Source: Brachyhypopomus gauderio (Eukaryota > Chordata > Actinopteri > Gymnotiformes > Hypopomidae). From it: a DNA stretch of 64,000 bases. Where the stretch lies: positions 1,194,001 to 1,258,000 of the forward strand of contig NW_027506897.1 of NCBI RefSeq assembly GCF_052324685.1, written 5' to 3'. Shown in pieces: positions 53,153 through 64,000 of the stretch (position 1 is its first letter; the number at the start of each line of letters is the position of its first letter). The notes beneath the pieces were generated by a model, which had not been told where the DNA came from, made no database searches, and worked only from the letters and a program-made list of their open reading frames with translations. Both the position numbers and the translations under genes were made by a program.

Positions 53153-54478
53153 TGATGTTGTTGGAGCAGAAGGGAACAGGCGTGGTGTTCAGGTCTCACG
53201 GAGGAGGGCGAGTGGAGAGTGAGCGTTAAGGTGGGTTTACCCTCAGCTTTCAGGAGAGCCCGTGGTAGACGTGTGAAGCTATTGTACATCTGGACTGGAG
53301 TCATGTGGCACGTTTTAGTGAATCCGTGTGTGTCCTACATGAGAGAATGACGTGAGCATAGATCTGTGATCAGGCAGACAGGGAGTTATATCATCAGTAC
53401 GTTCACAGTGACCTCTGCCCCTCTGCTCACTACCATAGTGGGCTGGACCATGTTCAGACATCCTTGTGAAACTCAAGACAGCTGGAATGGACCTCAGGCC
53501 TAAGGTTACCAAAGCTTGTTTTTATTTTGCTAGAGGCGTTCTGACGAAGAGGCCGCCGTTGACGGAGGTGATGTTTCCCTTTGCGAGGCACCTTCTTTTT
53601 ATTGGGTGTTAAATCTTCATTATGCTGGTTTGCCTGTGATTCTTAATTAGGTACTTTCACAGTTCAGACAGAACTAGGCCTCTGCCTTCAGTCCTGTAAA
53701 AGTCACTCTACTTTACTCCTGTTTTTACTTGGAAATAATTTTCTCAGCTACACACAGCATTTTCGCAGACAAATATATAGAAAATATAGAAAATGGTGGT
53801 ATGCAATTTGTGTATATATTTGAGAATAAAACAATTCATTATATAAACTTTGCATGTAGCTATGGTCAAACTGGACACACTGTTCCCCTCACTGTACGGT
53901 CTTTGTAAATGGGTGAAGTAATTGTAATAAGTCCGTGTTAGTCAGGCGAACCTTTGCCTGTTGACCTTTGTCACAGAAATCTCCAAGTCGTTTAGATTTG
54001 GTCAAACAGAAAGCAAATACAAAAAAAATAAAAGGTTTCAGGAGTAATTACTGTTATTCAGATATTTCTCACTCAACTCTATATGACTTGTAAACTTGTC
54101 TTGTTTTAGCAAACATTCTGCAGAACGTTTATTAAGACATGTTGGTGTGATATGCTAGAAGTTATTTTGTGTTGGTTTATAAAAGGCCTGGGGTGCCAGT
54201 TATGAAGGGAGTGTGGCAAACATCTGTGGAGAAATGAGATTGGTCTCATCACGTCTAACATCCGCTCAGACATTTCTGATGATGATGTGAGGTCCCACAC
54301 TCGTTTAGAGTCTTACACAAGACCTCGGGGTTTATCCCCCTCTCATCTACTCCACTGGGCTCTGATAACTAATATATTATTATCTTAGCAAAGCCCACCG
54401 ACGTGACTGACATGCAGTCTGTGTCTAATCCCACAGTGCTGCCACGGTTTGATTGGTCGTGCTATTTTTGTGACTGGT

Positions 54479-54479
<1 letters not shown>

Positions 54480-54514
<35 letters not shown>

Positions 54515-54636
54515 AGAGAGAGAGAGAGGGAAGAGAGAGAGGGAGGGAGAGGGAGGGAGAGGGAGAGAGAGAGAGAGGGGGAGAGAGAGAGAGGGAGAGA
54601 GAGAGGGAGAGGGAGAGAGAGGGAGAGAGGGAGGGG
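54480..54636. repeat. GA-rich repeat (GAGAGGGA)n
   Basis: Pure purine stretch immediately upstream of the ptp4a3 promoter. Confidence 0.95.
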
Positions 54637-54659
54637 TCAGGTTTTCACTCCTCCTAAGA

Positions 54660-54960
54660 GCATTAAGAGTGCATTTGTTAGTGCCATTAGCGGCGCGTGC
54701 TGTCAGTGTCGTATGGCAGACCGGGGCAGCTTGAACCGGTTCAGAGCAGAGCCCGTTCTTACCGGAGACGCGCGCGCTCGTGTAGTCTGTGCCGTGCGCA
54801 CCGGAGTCGCGCGCTTCACCGCACACGGAACGCGCACCGACGCCGAGGTAACCGCCGCCCGCTCCGCCGTGTCTGCGCCCCGGTTCTTCTCCTAGTTCGG
54901 TGTGCTGAGTGTCTGTCTCTACCCACCGGAGATTAAACGCGTGAGCTGTAGCCTCTTAGT
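54660..54960 (+). promoter_or_regulatory. ptp4a3: ptp4a3 CpG-rich promoter and non-coding exon 1
   Basis: CpG-dense sequence with GACGCGCGCGC and repeated GCGCACCG. A donor GAG|GTAACC at about 54847 would end a 5' leader exon that joins the exon starting at 55468. The transcription start is not defined. Confidence 0.6.
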
Positions 54961-55207
54961 CCATAGACGGGGCTTTACAAACCTGTAACATGTTGGACAT
55001 GTTTTGTTCCGGCTGTCGTATTGCTAGGAGGATCTGTTATTATGTTTTAAATAGTAGAATTAATAACTTCACTTTATCAGAAGCAAACTAAAAAAGTTTC
55101 AGCGTGTGAGTATTGCAGTGATTAGATGTGTGTGAGGGAAATTCTGTCATGTTTGTGTCTTTAGGTCAAGTGTTGTTAAGTGTACCATGGGGTTGACGTA
55201 GGTAACA

Positions 55208-55467
55208 CCTCTCCCTCTCTCCCTCCTCTCTCTCTCCCTCTCCCCCCTTCTCTCTCTCTCTCTCTCCCCTTCTCTGTCTCTCTCTCTCTCTCTCTCTCTC
55301 CTTCTCTCCCTCTCTCTCCCTCTCTCACTCTTTCTCCCCCTTCTCTCACTCTCTCTCTCCCTCTTTCTCCCCCTTCTCTCTTTCTCTCTCTCTCCCTCTC
55401 TCACTTTTTCTCCCCCTTTTTTTCTCTCTCCTTCTCTCTCTCTCTCCCCCCTTCTCTCTCTCTCTCA
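55208..55467. repeat. ptp4a3: (CT)n tract ending in the ptp4a3 exon 2 acceptor
   Basis: A 260-base pyrimidine tract (TCTCTCCC) that runs into CTCTCAG, forming an unusually long polypyrimidine tract. Confidence 0.93.
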
Positions 55468-55942
55468 GGTCTGCTCTTCATCCTCTCACTCGTTGATGGA
55501 GTTCTTCCAGAGTAGTGGTGACTACTGCCACGCCCAACATCTCCGTGTCCGATCCTAGGTGTCTCCACCTGCGTCTGAGGCCTGAAGGCCCAGAGGAACC
55601 ACCCCCTGCTGACTGTCCACCCCACCTCTCAGATGGGTTAACTGGCGCTGCGGTCCAGGGCTATCGGACAGTCCTCTACGCCGCCAGTAGCCCCATTCAC
55701 CCCACGTCTGATGTTCCCTGTTTCCAGCAGCCCCCACTGAACCAGTCCCCCCCCCCCATTTGTGGTTATTCTGAGACAGGAGACCCAGCAGTCCACTCAG
55801 GCCCTGTGCTGAGAGCACAGTTATAGTGGCTCTGTGATAGAGGGAGTTACTGTGGTATCGTCGGTGGGTGCGTTTAGAGGTCTGTTTACCCGGATTACAC
55901 TGGCCGGGCCTACAGCGTGGCTGGCTCCTTGGCCCGGCCAAG
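55468..55942 (+). other. ptp4a3: ptp4a3 5' leader in exon 2, with three short upstream ORFs
   Basis: 475 bases between acceptor CTCTCAG and the start codon. Upstream ORFs: ATG 55496 to TAG 55558 (20 codons), ATG 55633 to TAA 55641 (2 codons), ATG 55711 to TGA 55740 (9 codons). Long leaders with upstream ORFs are known in PRL phosphatase mRNAs. Confidence 0.65.
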
Positions 55943-56038
55943 ATGAACCGACCGGCCCCTGTTGAGCTCTGCTACAAAAACATGCGCTTCCTGATCACAC
56001 ACAACCCAACCAACGCCACTCTGAGCACATTCATTGAG
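55943..56038 (+). CDS. ptp4a3: ptp4a3 first coding exon part
   Basis: ATG at 55943 in AGATGA context, 32 codons to TFIE, donor GAG|GTGAGG at 56039. Phase 0. Confidence 0.94.
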
Positions 56039-59000
56039 GTGAGGACTGATTCTGCTCTCTCAGTGCTGTCAGCACGGTCCATTATCAGGATCACACACCG
56101 CCACACCAACAGCACTCGCACAACATGCCGACTGACTCTCCTTTCTAAAAGTATAATTAAAATATTTGAGCTGTCGTGTCTCCTATCACATAAACTCACT
56201 GTGCTGATCTTGCAGTGTGTAAGCGTCAAGGTTTAACTGGTGTTGCCTGTGTGTCTTACTCTTGTAGGATCTGAAGAAGTACGGTGTTACGACCGTGGTG
56301 CGGGTCTGTGACGTGACGTACGAGAAGACACCGCTGGAGAGGGATGGCATCACAGTCATGGTGAGTGCCGTGCCTTCTCACGCGCTTTCTCACGTGCTCA
56401 TGCACTTTCTCACGCGCTTTCTCACGTGCTCACGCGCTTTCTCAGGTGCTTTTTCACGTGCTGACGCGCTTTCTCACGCGCTTTCTCACGCGCTTTCTCA
56501 CGCGCATTCTCACGCGCTTTCTCACGCGCATTCTCACGCGCATTCTCACGCGCTTTCTCACGTGCAAAACGCTCACTGTGTGCGTGTAGCTCTCACAAGC
56601 CCAGCAGATATCTGTGGTGACCTGTGGAGCATCGTGGTTCTGTCCTCAGAGAGAATTATATAGTTTATTCTCCACCTGCATTTACATATCCTGAAGGGTG
56701 CAGTAGTGCTGAACCCCTCTGTCTCCAGGAACACGTATGAGAGTGAAAGATGTTTGGTGAAGCAAAGAGTGCAAAGACGTCTGCGAATCTCTGCAGCTCT
56801 TGAAAGGGGTGTTGCTGTATTTCTACACCTCCTCCCAACATCAAGGCTTCTATTCTTCCAAACTCCTCTTTCTTTTTGGTTTCTTTCCTTCATCCCTTCA
56901 TCTTCCCCTCCCCCATTCTTAGCTTATAGTTCCACAACTGCAGTTCACTTGATTTGGACTCCCCCAGTTTGGCTGTGTTTCAGGATTTACTGTAACCCTT
57001 TAAATGGGGGGGGGGGGGTGCAGTGGGGGGGTAGCCCAGTGCATGTGAGGCACGCAGCACAGCAGACAGGGTTATGTAACACAACCAGTGCCTCCGGACC
57101 ATTAGCAGGGCACTAAATCTAGACGACGCTTTTTATAGAGACCCTAAAATGCACTTTAATGCTCTTCCTATTGAGAACTGTTTATGTTCCTAGACAATCT
57201 GAGGCAATTTTTTTGTCAGGAGTTTTGATAATGTGATGGATCCGTAGTCATCTTGTTGCTAAATGACCTGTGCTACTGTTTAACTGTGTGCCTGTGTCGT
57301 GTTGACATGATGTCTCTACGTTCAGCCTTCATGTTCCACTTACACGGGTACAAGACCTCACGTTATCAAATTATGAAGAAAGTGGCAGGCGTTATCAGAC
57401 CTGGAATTCCCCTCAGTCCATACTATGGTATACTATGGTATACAGTACTATAGAATACTATGATATACAGTACTATGGAATACTATGGTATACTATGATA
57501 TACAGTACTATAGAATACTATGATATACAGTACTATGGTATACTGTGGTATACTATGATATACAGTACTATAGAATACTATGATATACAGTACTATGGTA
57601 TACTGTGGTATACTATGATATACAGTACTATAGAATACTATGATATACAGTACTATGGTATACTATGGTATACTATGATATACAGTACTATAGAATACTA
57701 TGATATACAGTACTATGGAATACTATGGTATACTATGATATACAGTACTATAGAATACTATGATATACAGTACTATGGAATACTATGGTATACTATGATA
57801 TACAGTACTATAGAATACTATGATATACAGTACTATGGTATACTATGATATACAGTACTATAGAATACTATGATATACAGTACTATGGTATACTATGGTA
57901 TACTATGATATACAGTACTATAGAATACTATGATATACAGTACTATGGTATACTATGATATACAGTACTATAGAATGCTATGATATACAGTACTATGGTA
58001 TACTATGGAATACTATGATATACAGTACTATGGTATACTATGGAAGAGTTTCCTCATCTCCTCCATTGGGGCTGGTATTTCCCCTCCATTTTGCAGACTT
58101 CAGAGGAGTTGCAGGTGTTGGTCACATGGTCAAATCAGGTCAGCGCTTCAGGGTAGTTGTGTGTGTGAGAACTGAGGTTATCTGGAGTCAGAGGTGTTGG
58201 CATACTGATTGTGTTGGTTCAACAAGGGGCATCAAGTTCTCAGAATAGCTCTGTTGTCTGGTTTTGTGGTTGATCGTGTGCCAGGTACTACACCAGTACT
58301 CAAGTCTGGGAAACACTTACAAACAACAAACACGGTTGCCAGTAAAAAACCCACTGGAGGTTCTCTGTGTTTAAATAAAAATACTACCAGACACGTAGTG
58401 ATGAGCGCTAATGTACTGTGGGTGTAAAATATCACCAGGGGTCCTTCACACTCCAGCTGTTAATAACTTATGGTTGTAATGCCGTCTATGACAGGAACTT
58501 GGAGTTAACGTCTCGCTATCTGCTCATTCCCTCATGTCCCAGTGATATAGTCGGTCCAAGCTGACAAAAGCAAGCAGAGTAATCCTGTTGAAAAGAGGCG
58601 TGACTTGAGTCTCTGCGTGTTTTAAAACGGACGTGTTTGTTGACGGGAAGCAGGTGCTGAAGGCTCCTCGTTCTCCAACAGGAGAGTCGAGTTTCTGAAG
58701 GAATAGCAGGTGTGCAGTTCAAGGAAAACGCTGAGGCCTTTGCTACAATTAGCTTGGTGAGCTGGACTGGAGACTCACGCTTTCCTGGAGCTCACAGAAC
58801 TCATGGAGGTCCTGGAATTAATATCTTACTATGGACAAACGCGGCAGGGGGTGCGGGCTGTAACGAGAGTCTAACCCAAAGAGCAGAGTGGTTAGGACCT
58901 GTTTACAATGACCCTCTTACATGTATTAAAGTAACATACATTTAAAATTGCTGGATGAAATCGATTGTCTGTTTTAGAAGGTACCAAACCTTTAGATGTC

Positions 59001-59691
59001 TTGGCATAGAAGTGCAAAGTTAAGGTGATTCTGTTCTGCTGTGCTTTTATTATTGAGATAACAACAGTGAGACAGCAATGCACTGTAAAAATAGAAGAAT
59101 AGAATAAGAATAAGAAGTCTTTATTGTCTGTCTGAAGACAGAAATTCATCTTTGACATGGCTTTACAGATCACAAATATACACAAAATCACAACAAAAAT
59201 CCATCTTATGCCATATACCACATATAAAGTTTAAAATACTACCTGTTTTGAGCTCAGAATGCACTTGTAATGTATCTAGATCTACTAGATAGATGGATAC
59301 ATACATACATTATTTATTTATTTATATATCTATTTATTTATTTATTGATCCCAGAGGGAAATTCTTGAGTTTGAGACAATCACCTTAACGTCTTGAGTCT
59401 TGAATTACTATAATTGCACCTGCAGTCAATATCAGGTTAATATGTCTAATGAATCACTTCCCCCCCCCTTTGTGAGGTATTACAGTGATGTATCTGATGA
59501 CGGGTCTTGCGTTTGAGTGCTGTGGGCTCGTTTCTGATGGTGCTGGTTAAAGTGAGACCCACAGGTTTATGACCACACCGGAGGCACCAGGCTCTTCACT
59601 AGTGGAGCAGTTCAGCTGTGGAAGTGTTGAGGTGTAGGACAGAAGTTCTTCCTGTAGGCAGCAAGGTCCAACTGCTCGGACTGTGGAAATG

Positions 59692-59787
<96 letters not shown>

Positions 59788-60367
59788 TAGACATCTCCAA
59801 AATCAGAAAATACTGGTGCCAGAGCTTTCTAGCTCTTTCTAGCTTTCTATGTTATCAATAACACGTCTTAACAGAGACTACCAAGCCTACTCAATCCCTC
59901 TCTCTCTCCCTCCCTCCATCCCCCCCCCCTCTTTCTCCCTCCTTCACTCTTACATCAGGACTGGCCTTTTGATGATGGCGCCCCCCCTCCCACTAAGATC
60001 GTGGATGACTGGTTTTCACTCTTGAAGAATAAGTTCAGCGAGGATCCAGGCAGCTGTGTGGCTGTGCACTGTGTTGCCGGACTGGGCCGGTGAGTGGACC
60101 CAGTTGGCAAAATCAACAGTTTGTCCTTTAAACACATCTCCTCTGAATCCCTGCGCACACGCACACTGCCCCAGGTCATCACGCTCCTGGTAGTTATGTG
60201 CTTGTGAAAGGCACCTGGCCGGTAACTAAGCAACAATGTTTAAATGGTCAGAGCAGACGGCCACTCTGTCCAGCTGAATATTTGTAGGGCTGGAAAGTTG
60301 ATGGTAGCTCTGCCTGTCATTCTCTCTCTCTCATTCTGTCTCTCTCTCTCTCTCTCTGTCTTTCTCA

Positions 60368-60399
<32 letters not shown>

Positions 60400-61630
60400 C
60401 TTTTTCTCTGTCTCTCTCTCACTCTCTCTCTCTGTCTTTCTCTCTGTCTCTCTCTCACTCTCTCTCTCTGTCTTTCTCTCTGTCTCTCTCTCTCTGTCAT
60501 TCACTCTCTCTCTCTCTCTCTCTGTCTCTTTCTCTCTCTTTCTCTCGTTTTCCTTCTTCTTTCTCTCTCTCTTTGGTGGGTGGCTGATGCACCAGCCTGG
60601 TTGACGTCGTTTGCTGGCCTGTGGGAGCCTCTGAACATCTTGTCAGGGAGCCAATGTTTGTTTAAGTCAGTCAAGTTTGTTTTGCTATGGATGTGTATGA
60701 GGCCTTCAGGGTATCAGTTGGTATTCACTGGATACTTCAAAGCAGTCAGGGGTTGGGGCAGAATGGTAAAAGTAGATTTCTTTAAAACACTTGGAACTAC
60801 AGTTCCTAGAACAAGAACACAAACAAACACAGTGATCACTATAAATGTGATTTAACAAAATAAGACATTTTTCTTCTGTTGTCATCACGTGACAGATCTG
60901 GGTCATGGTTTTTAACTCCATCACTTCTCTTTTCCATCATGAGCGATCTCTACGTTGGCACACTACATTACGGCCACTTGTATCGTTGCTGGCAGCTGTG
61001 CACAACTCCAGCTACCTGTCCCGTGCACTAGGTGGCAGTGTTGCTCTGACAGGGCGAGTGCAGAGAAACCCTCTCCCTGGAACTGTTCTGTGCCTGTTTA
61101 TCAGGACACACTGGCTTGTTTGCACTGCTCTGTTTCCCCTGAATTTGACTTACTTTGTGTCCTTGAATTCAGCCGTGTGTGTGTTGCAGTGATTCAGTCG
61201 TGTGTGTGTGTGTGTTTCAGCGCTCCTGTGCTAGTGGCTCTAGCGCTGATCGAGAGTGGAATGAAGTATGAAGACGCCGTCCAGTTCATAAGACAGTGAG
61301 TGTGATCATAAACATAAGTATAAACATAGTCATGTGATAGGTTATGGATCTAACCTCATCAGAAACACCTGTGCTGTATCCACCACTCTAAACAACCACA
61401 GAATGGAGTCTGATCTAATATCAGCTCCTCCCATCACCTCCTGACACAAATGAACAGGGAGAAGCTGCTTGTTTTACAGAGTGGCTGATTTGGCCCTTGT
61501 GTGGTTTGATAGGAAACGCCGGGGTGCCATCAACAGCAAGCAGCTGACCTACCTGGAGAAATACAGGCCCAAACAGAGACTGCGCTTTAAAGACCCACAC
61601 AACCACAAGACCAAGTGCTGCCTCATGTGA
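55943..61630 (+). CDS. ptp4a3: Protein tyrosine phosphatase 4A3 (PRL-3)
   Basis: Small prenylated dual-specificity phosphatase of the PRL family, found at the plasma membrane and endosomes, which binds CNNM magnesium transporters. Coding exons: 55943-56038, 56268-56360, 59959-60089, 61221-61295, 61513-61630. Phases 0, 0, 2, 2 join into 170 codons from [16 protein letters not shown]. Mammalian proteins have 173 and start three residues earlier (MAR), which is not encoded here. Visible parts: WPFDDG with general acid Asp69, P-loop HCVAGLGR with Cys101 and Arg107, [19 protein letters not shown], a polybasic KRRG and PKQRLRFKD tail, and CAAX box CCLM at 167-170. GITVMDWP and the CCLM end favour PTP4A3 over PTP4A1 or 2. 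Minisatellites occupy intron positions just after exon 3 and in mid-intron. Confidence 0.95.
56268..56360 (+). CDS. ptp4a3: ptp4a3 coding exon
   Basis: Acceptor CTTGTAG, donor [29 protein letters not shown] through GITVM. A 12-bp array begins about 15 bases into the following intron. Confidence 0.95.
56376..56566. repeat. ptp4a3: 12-bp repeat (TTCTCACGCGCT) in ptp4a3 intron
   Basis: About 15 units with CACGTGCT and GCGCATTC variants. It starts 15 bases after the donor at 56361. Confidence 0.94.
56600..57415. other. ptp4a3: ptp4a3 intron, unique sequence
   Basis: A poly-G run at 57007-57018; nothing else recognised. Confidence 0.5.
57418..58046. repeat. ptp4a3: AT-rich, self-complementary repeat (ATACTATGATATACAGTACT)
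   Basis: Built from 10-bp subunits of TACTATGGTA and TATACAGTACTATAGAATAC. Palindromic AGTACT and GTATAC steps make it able to fold. Confidence 0.95.
58047..59690. other. ptp4a3: ptp4a3 intron, ordinary sequence
   Basis: A reversed retroelement-like tail (TTTATTGATCCCAGAGGGAA) at 59328-59370 with TTTA repeats next to it. No exon recognised. Confidence 0.45.
59692..59785. repeat. ptp4a3: (CA)n microsatellite
   Basis: About 45 dinucleotides with two AAAC interruptions. Confidence 0.95.
59959..60089 (+). CDS. ptp4a3: ptp4a3 coding exon (catalytic)
   Basis: Acceptor TACATCAG, donor CG|GTGAGT. Contains [13 protein letters not shown] and the P-loop VHCVAGLG; the P-loop Arg codon is split across the intron. 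Confidence 0.95.
60318..60575. repeat. ptp4a3: (CT)n-rich repeat
   Basis: CTCTCTCT with CTGTCTTT interruptions in the intron after the catalytic exon. Confidence 0.93.
61221..61295 (+). CDS. ptp4a3: ptp4a3 coding exon
   Basis: Acceptor TGTGTTTCAG, donor CA|GTGAGT. It completes Arg107, then [19 protein letters not shown] and VQFIR. Confidence 0.95.
61513..61630 (+). CDS. ptp4a3: ptp4a3 last coding exon
   Basis: Acceptor [28 protein letters not shown], then [17 protein letters not shown] and TGA at 61628-61630. Confidence 0.95.
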
Positions 61631-61852
61631 CCACGTCTTAGCCAGCCGGCCAATGAAGGAATTAGTCAACGGTTTGTGGAGTAAATCGGACTATTGCCGC
61701 AAACCCAATGCATTGACATGTCTCTTTACCCTTTACTATTTGTGAGACCCCATGCTGGATGGGGCATTGTAAGCTCAGGGTTGTGAAAGACGAGCCTCTC
61801 AAATTTTGTCTTCACGCGTCTATCCCAAGTGTTTTCACAGATGGCATTGCAG

Positions 61853-61893
<41 letters not shown>

Positions 61894-62995
61894 ATTCATA
61901 ACCAGCAATGCCAGCAGCACACACTCCAAAGATGTTCAATGCCATCGCACTGTTTACCATATCTAGCCACCGACCTTAGCTCACTTTGGCAGAGCTAACA
62001 TGAGTGAGATTATGGAAAATGACTATTTGTCTACGTTTGTATCTTCTTAAGAATGATGTAAGACGTCCAGTGTCAGTACAGCCCAGCGTGTCTCTGCAGT
62101 TGTGGTTCACAAGTCCATCTGCCTCTTCTGGACCCCAGAGAAATGCGGACTGACAGAAAATACTTTCATTGTGAGAGCTAGTGGGTGATTTTTACTAGAG
62201 CTATATTTTTGTACATTGTGGTCTAAACTACTCCGGCTGCAGTACTGAACCTCTAGCCTGGCCGGTTGATGTGTATGACCGTGAGGTTGACGGCTTCCCA
62301 CACTTCAGCAAAATTGAGATGATAATCTCTTACCAACAACCCAGTTAGAAATTGTGTCAGAGCTGCCTCTGGCTTTACTCACTTGCGTTTTTCACGTTGT
62401 GAAGTAGGAAAACTTCCGATTTCTCCTCACCCGATTTCTCCAAGGGTTGTGCTGTCATGGAATTGGGAAGGACTTGTGGAATCCAGATATGTAGAATGCC
62501 CTGGTTTACTGGGCTGAGTGATGGCCACACTGTGATCCAGGGACTGACATATGACATACGTCCTGGAACTTTGTCATGAAATAAGAAATACATTGTCACA
62601 TTTTCCTGCCTTATAAATTAAAATCACATCCGATTTTTCACAGTCAGTGAAGCTAATAAAGTAATTTTAAAAAATGTGACTCATTGTAGTTGATGCTCTT
62701 GTTTTGAGAACAAATCATTATGGTTGAATTTTATTCTGACTGATTTATAATCTGACTGGATTTTCAATCTCCTGGCTAACACTGGCAGAAACAGCAGACT
62801 TGTCATCACTAAACCTATTCCCTCAATATATCTGATGTTTTGGGGAGAACTTGGTACTTGAATAGAATAAATTAAAGTAATTAATGTATAGCATTTTATT
62901 CTGCCAGGCCCAAAATGTTACAAGTGTTGTGTGTGTGCTGTCTCTGAAAGAAATGTGTGTGCTGAAACAGAAGAATAAAGTATGGACATTACGAA
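61631..62995 (+). other. ptp4a3: ptp4a3 3'UTR with two polyadenylation signals
   Basis: Includes a (CA)n run at 61857-61889. AATAAA occurs near 62867 and at 62974-62979. Confidence 0.6.
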
Positions 62996-63460
62996 GGTGA
63001 AAAACTCAATGTTTAGGTGTAACTTGTTTTGGTAGTGCACTGGTAAAAAAAAAAGTGTAAGAAGCAGCATCATCCAACATTGCATTTATTACATCCTAAG
63101 GAACTGCTTCACTGACTACTTAACAGTATTTCATGCTGATGAAAATATGTGTAGCCTTAATAGAATGACTTCAAAAGTGTCTTAAAAGGTGCCACCTCAC
63201 TATGTAGCAAGACAATTGCACACTATCAAAGCAGCAGAGGAAGATGAAAGAAGGTGCACAATAATCTTAATTTATTCAATTACAATGGGAATAGAGGTAA
63301 ACTAGCCCAAGTATCAAAAAGGACAGTTTGATTATGAACCATTTTCCTTTTCTATCATTGATTTATTATAGCAGAAATTATTTACACTGTGTTTAATTTA
63401 ACACAACCTAGGCAAGCACTGCCCTCGTGGCTGCTGAAGTCGCGTAGCGTTAACAGGTGA
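62996..63460. other. Intergenic, AT-rich
   Basis: Between the ptp4a3 3' end and the next promoter. Nothing recognised. Confidence 0.5.
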
Positions 63461-63464
63461 ATCA

Positions 63465-64000
63465 CTGCGCATGTGTCAGGTCCACGCCAAACCACCACCG
63501 GAAGTGTCACACCAAATCCAGCACCGGAAGTGTCCCCCCTACACCGAGCCCGAGCTGGTGCTAACGCTAACGCTGCTAGCGGCGACGGGGAGGTGTACTG
63601 GATCCGCCATATTCTCCACCAGAAGACCCCGAGAGGTAATACAATGTAAAAAAAAAATAACGTAATAACTCAAAAAATTATTTGGTTTTCCATTCTTAAT
63701 CTATACATCCCTCTAATCTGGACTTAAAGGCGCGATAGTAAAACGCTGTGAATGATGGTCACGGTTAGCCAGCTAGCCCACACACCTAGTGTAGCCGTAC
63801 GTTAGCTCGCCTCCCCGCCGCCAGCCCCTGATAGTACCACTAATCACACATATTTACATATATTTATCTGAATACATCCATTAACTAATGGTGTTTTTTT
63901 TTGTATCAGAAACTAGCGGGCGTGTTGCGGGTTTTATCTAAAGTGTAGGTTTCCCGCTAGCTGGCTAGCTCGCGCGCTCACCTCGGGCGCCCGCGCGCCT
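63465..64000 (+). promoter_or_regulatory. CpG-rich promoter with twin ETS sites and a YY1-like site; downstream gene outside window
   Basis: ACCGGAAGTG occurs twice, near 63498 and 63521, spaced 23 bases apart. CCGCCATATT near 63603 is a YY1-type match. A donor GAGAG|GTAATA at about 63636 could end a non-coding exon. CpG density stays high to the window end. The gene it serves is not visible. Confidence 0.6.

Larger units (their letters stand above)
50753..54479. other. Intergenic upstream of ptp4a3
   Basis: Mostly unique sequence. It includes a moderately GC-rich block at 51110-51430, a duplicated ~85-bp segment (51522 and 53070) and a retroelement-like tail at 52700. No coding exon recognised. 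Confidence 0.45.

Noticed and set aside
55515..55826. A 104-codon frame upstream of the ptp4a3 start
   Set aside because: It lacks an ATG and lies in the 5' leader. Pro-rich by composition and not in frame with a known N-terminal extension.
1..64000. tRNA, rRNA or snRNA genes
   Set aside because: No cloverleaf with A and B boxes, rRNA core or snRNA motif was recognised by reading; a covariance-model scan would be needed to exclude degenerate copies.

Overview
The window looks like nuclear DNA of a ray-finned fish (teleost). Four vertebrate genes with small exons and GT-AG introns lie in the order tg(+), ccn4(+), ndrg1(-), ptp4a3(+). Three Tc1-like transposase fossils, a 5'-truncated LINE, solo LTRs and a CAGGG-ended non-autonomous DNA transposon lie between and inside them. 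The species cannot be named from the sequence. TG, CCN4 (WISP1) and NDRG1 keep this order and these orientations in mammals. PTP4A3 is on the same human chromosome arm but much further away.

Layout. 1-2472: an upstream tg intron with a Tc1 fossil and an LTR fragment. 2473-8532: the last seven coding exons of thyroglobulin, i.e. most of the C-terminal cholinesterase-like domain. 8985-10770: two more Tc1 fossils. 11340-17203: complete ccn4 in five coding exons (signal peptide, IGFBP, VWC, TSP1, cystine knot), 358 codons. 18362-18702: a solo LTR with a perfect 5-bp target duplication. 19398-34000: ndrg1 on the minus strand, 15 coding exons, 375 codons. Its large first coding intron holds a LINE, a CpG island with an NRF1-type site and an unassigned plus-strand exon candidate. 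34900-50750: almost wholly tandem arrays, including a 5.1-kb 11-bp array, a 1.6-kb 30-bp array and a 1.5-kb 20-bp array. 54690-62995: ptp4a3 with a CpG-rich promoter, a long 5' leader carrying short upstream ORFs, five coding exons and a 3'UTR. 63470-64000: a further CpG-rich promoter with twin ETS sites at the window edge.

The most unusual property is the number of tandem arrays and where they sit. Several start exactly at, or contain copies of, exon boundaries. A 45-bp array in ccn4 repeats the exon 3 splice donor 16 times. A 24-bp array in ndrg1 repeats a donor about 10 times. A 23/18-bp array in tg starts at a donor. A 60-bp array in the ndrg1 3'UTR has a first unit that contains the ndrg1 stop codon, read in the same frame. 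Other arrays start within about 15 bases of donors in tg and ptp4a3. Tandem expansion in this genome seems able to begin at exon edges, leaving rows of decoy splice sites and an expanded C-terminal-codon repeat. Very long open frames inside arrays are by-products of stop-free short units and are not annotated as genes. Exon calls rest on reading-frame continuity across every junction plus recognisable family motifs. No alignment or transcript data were available.
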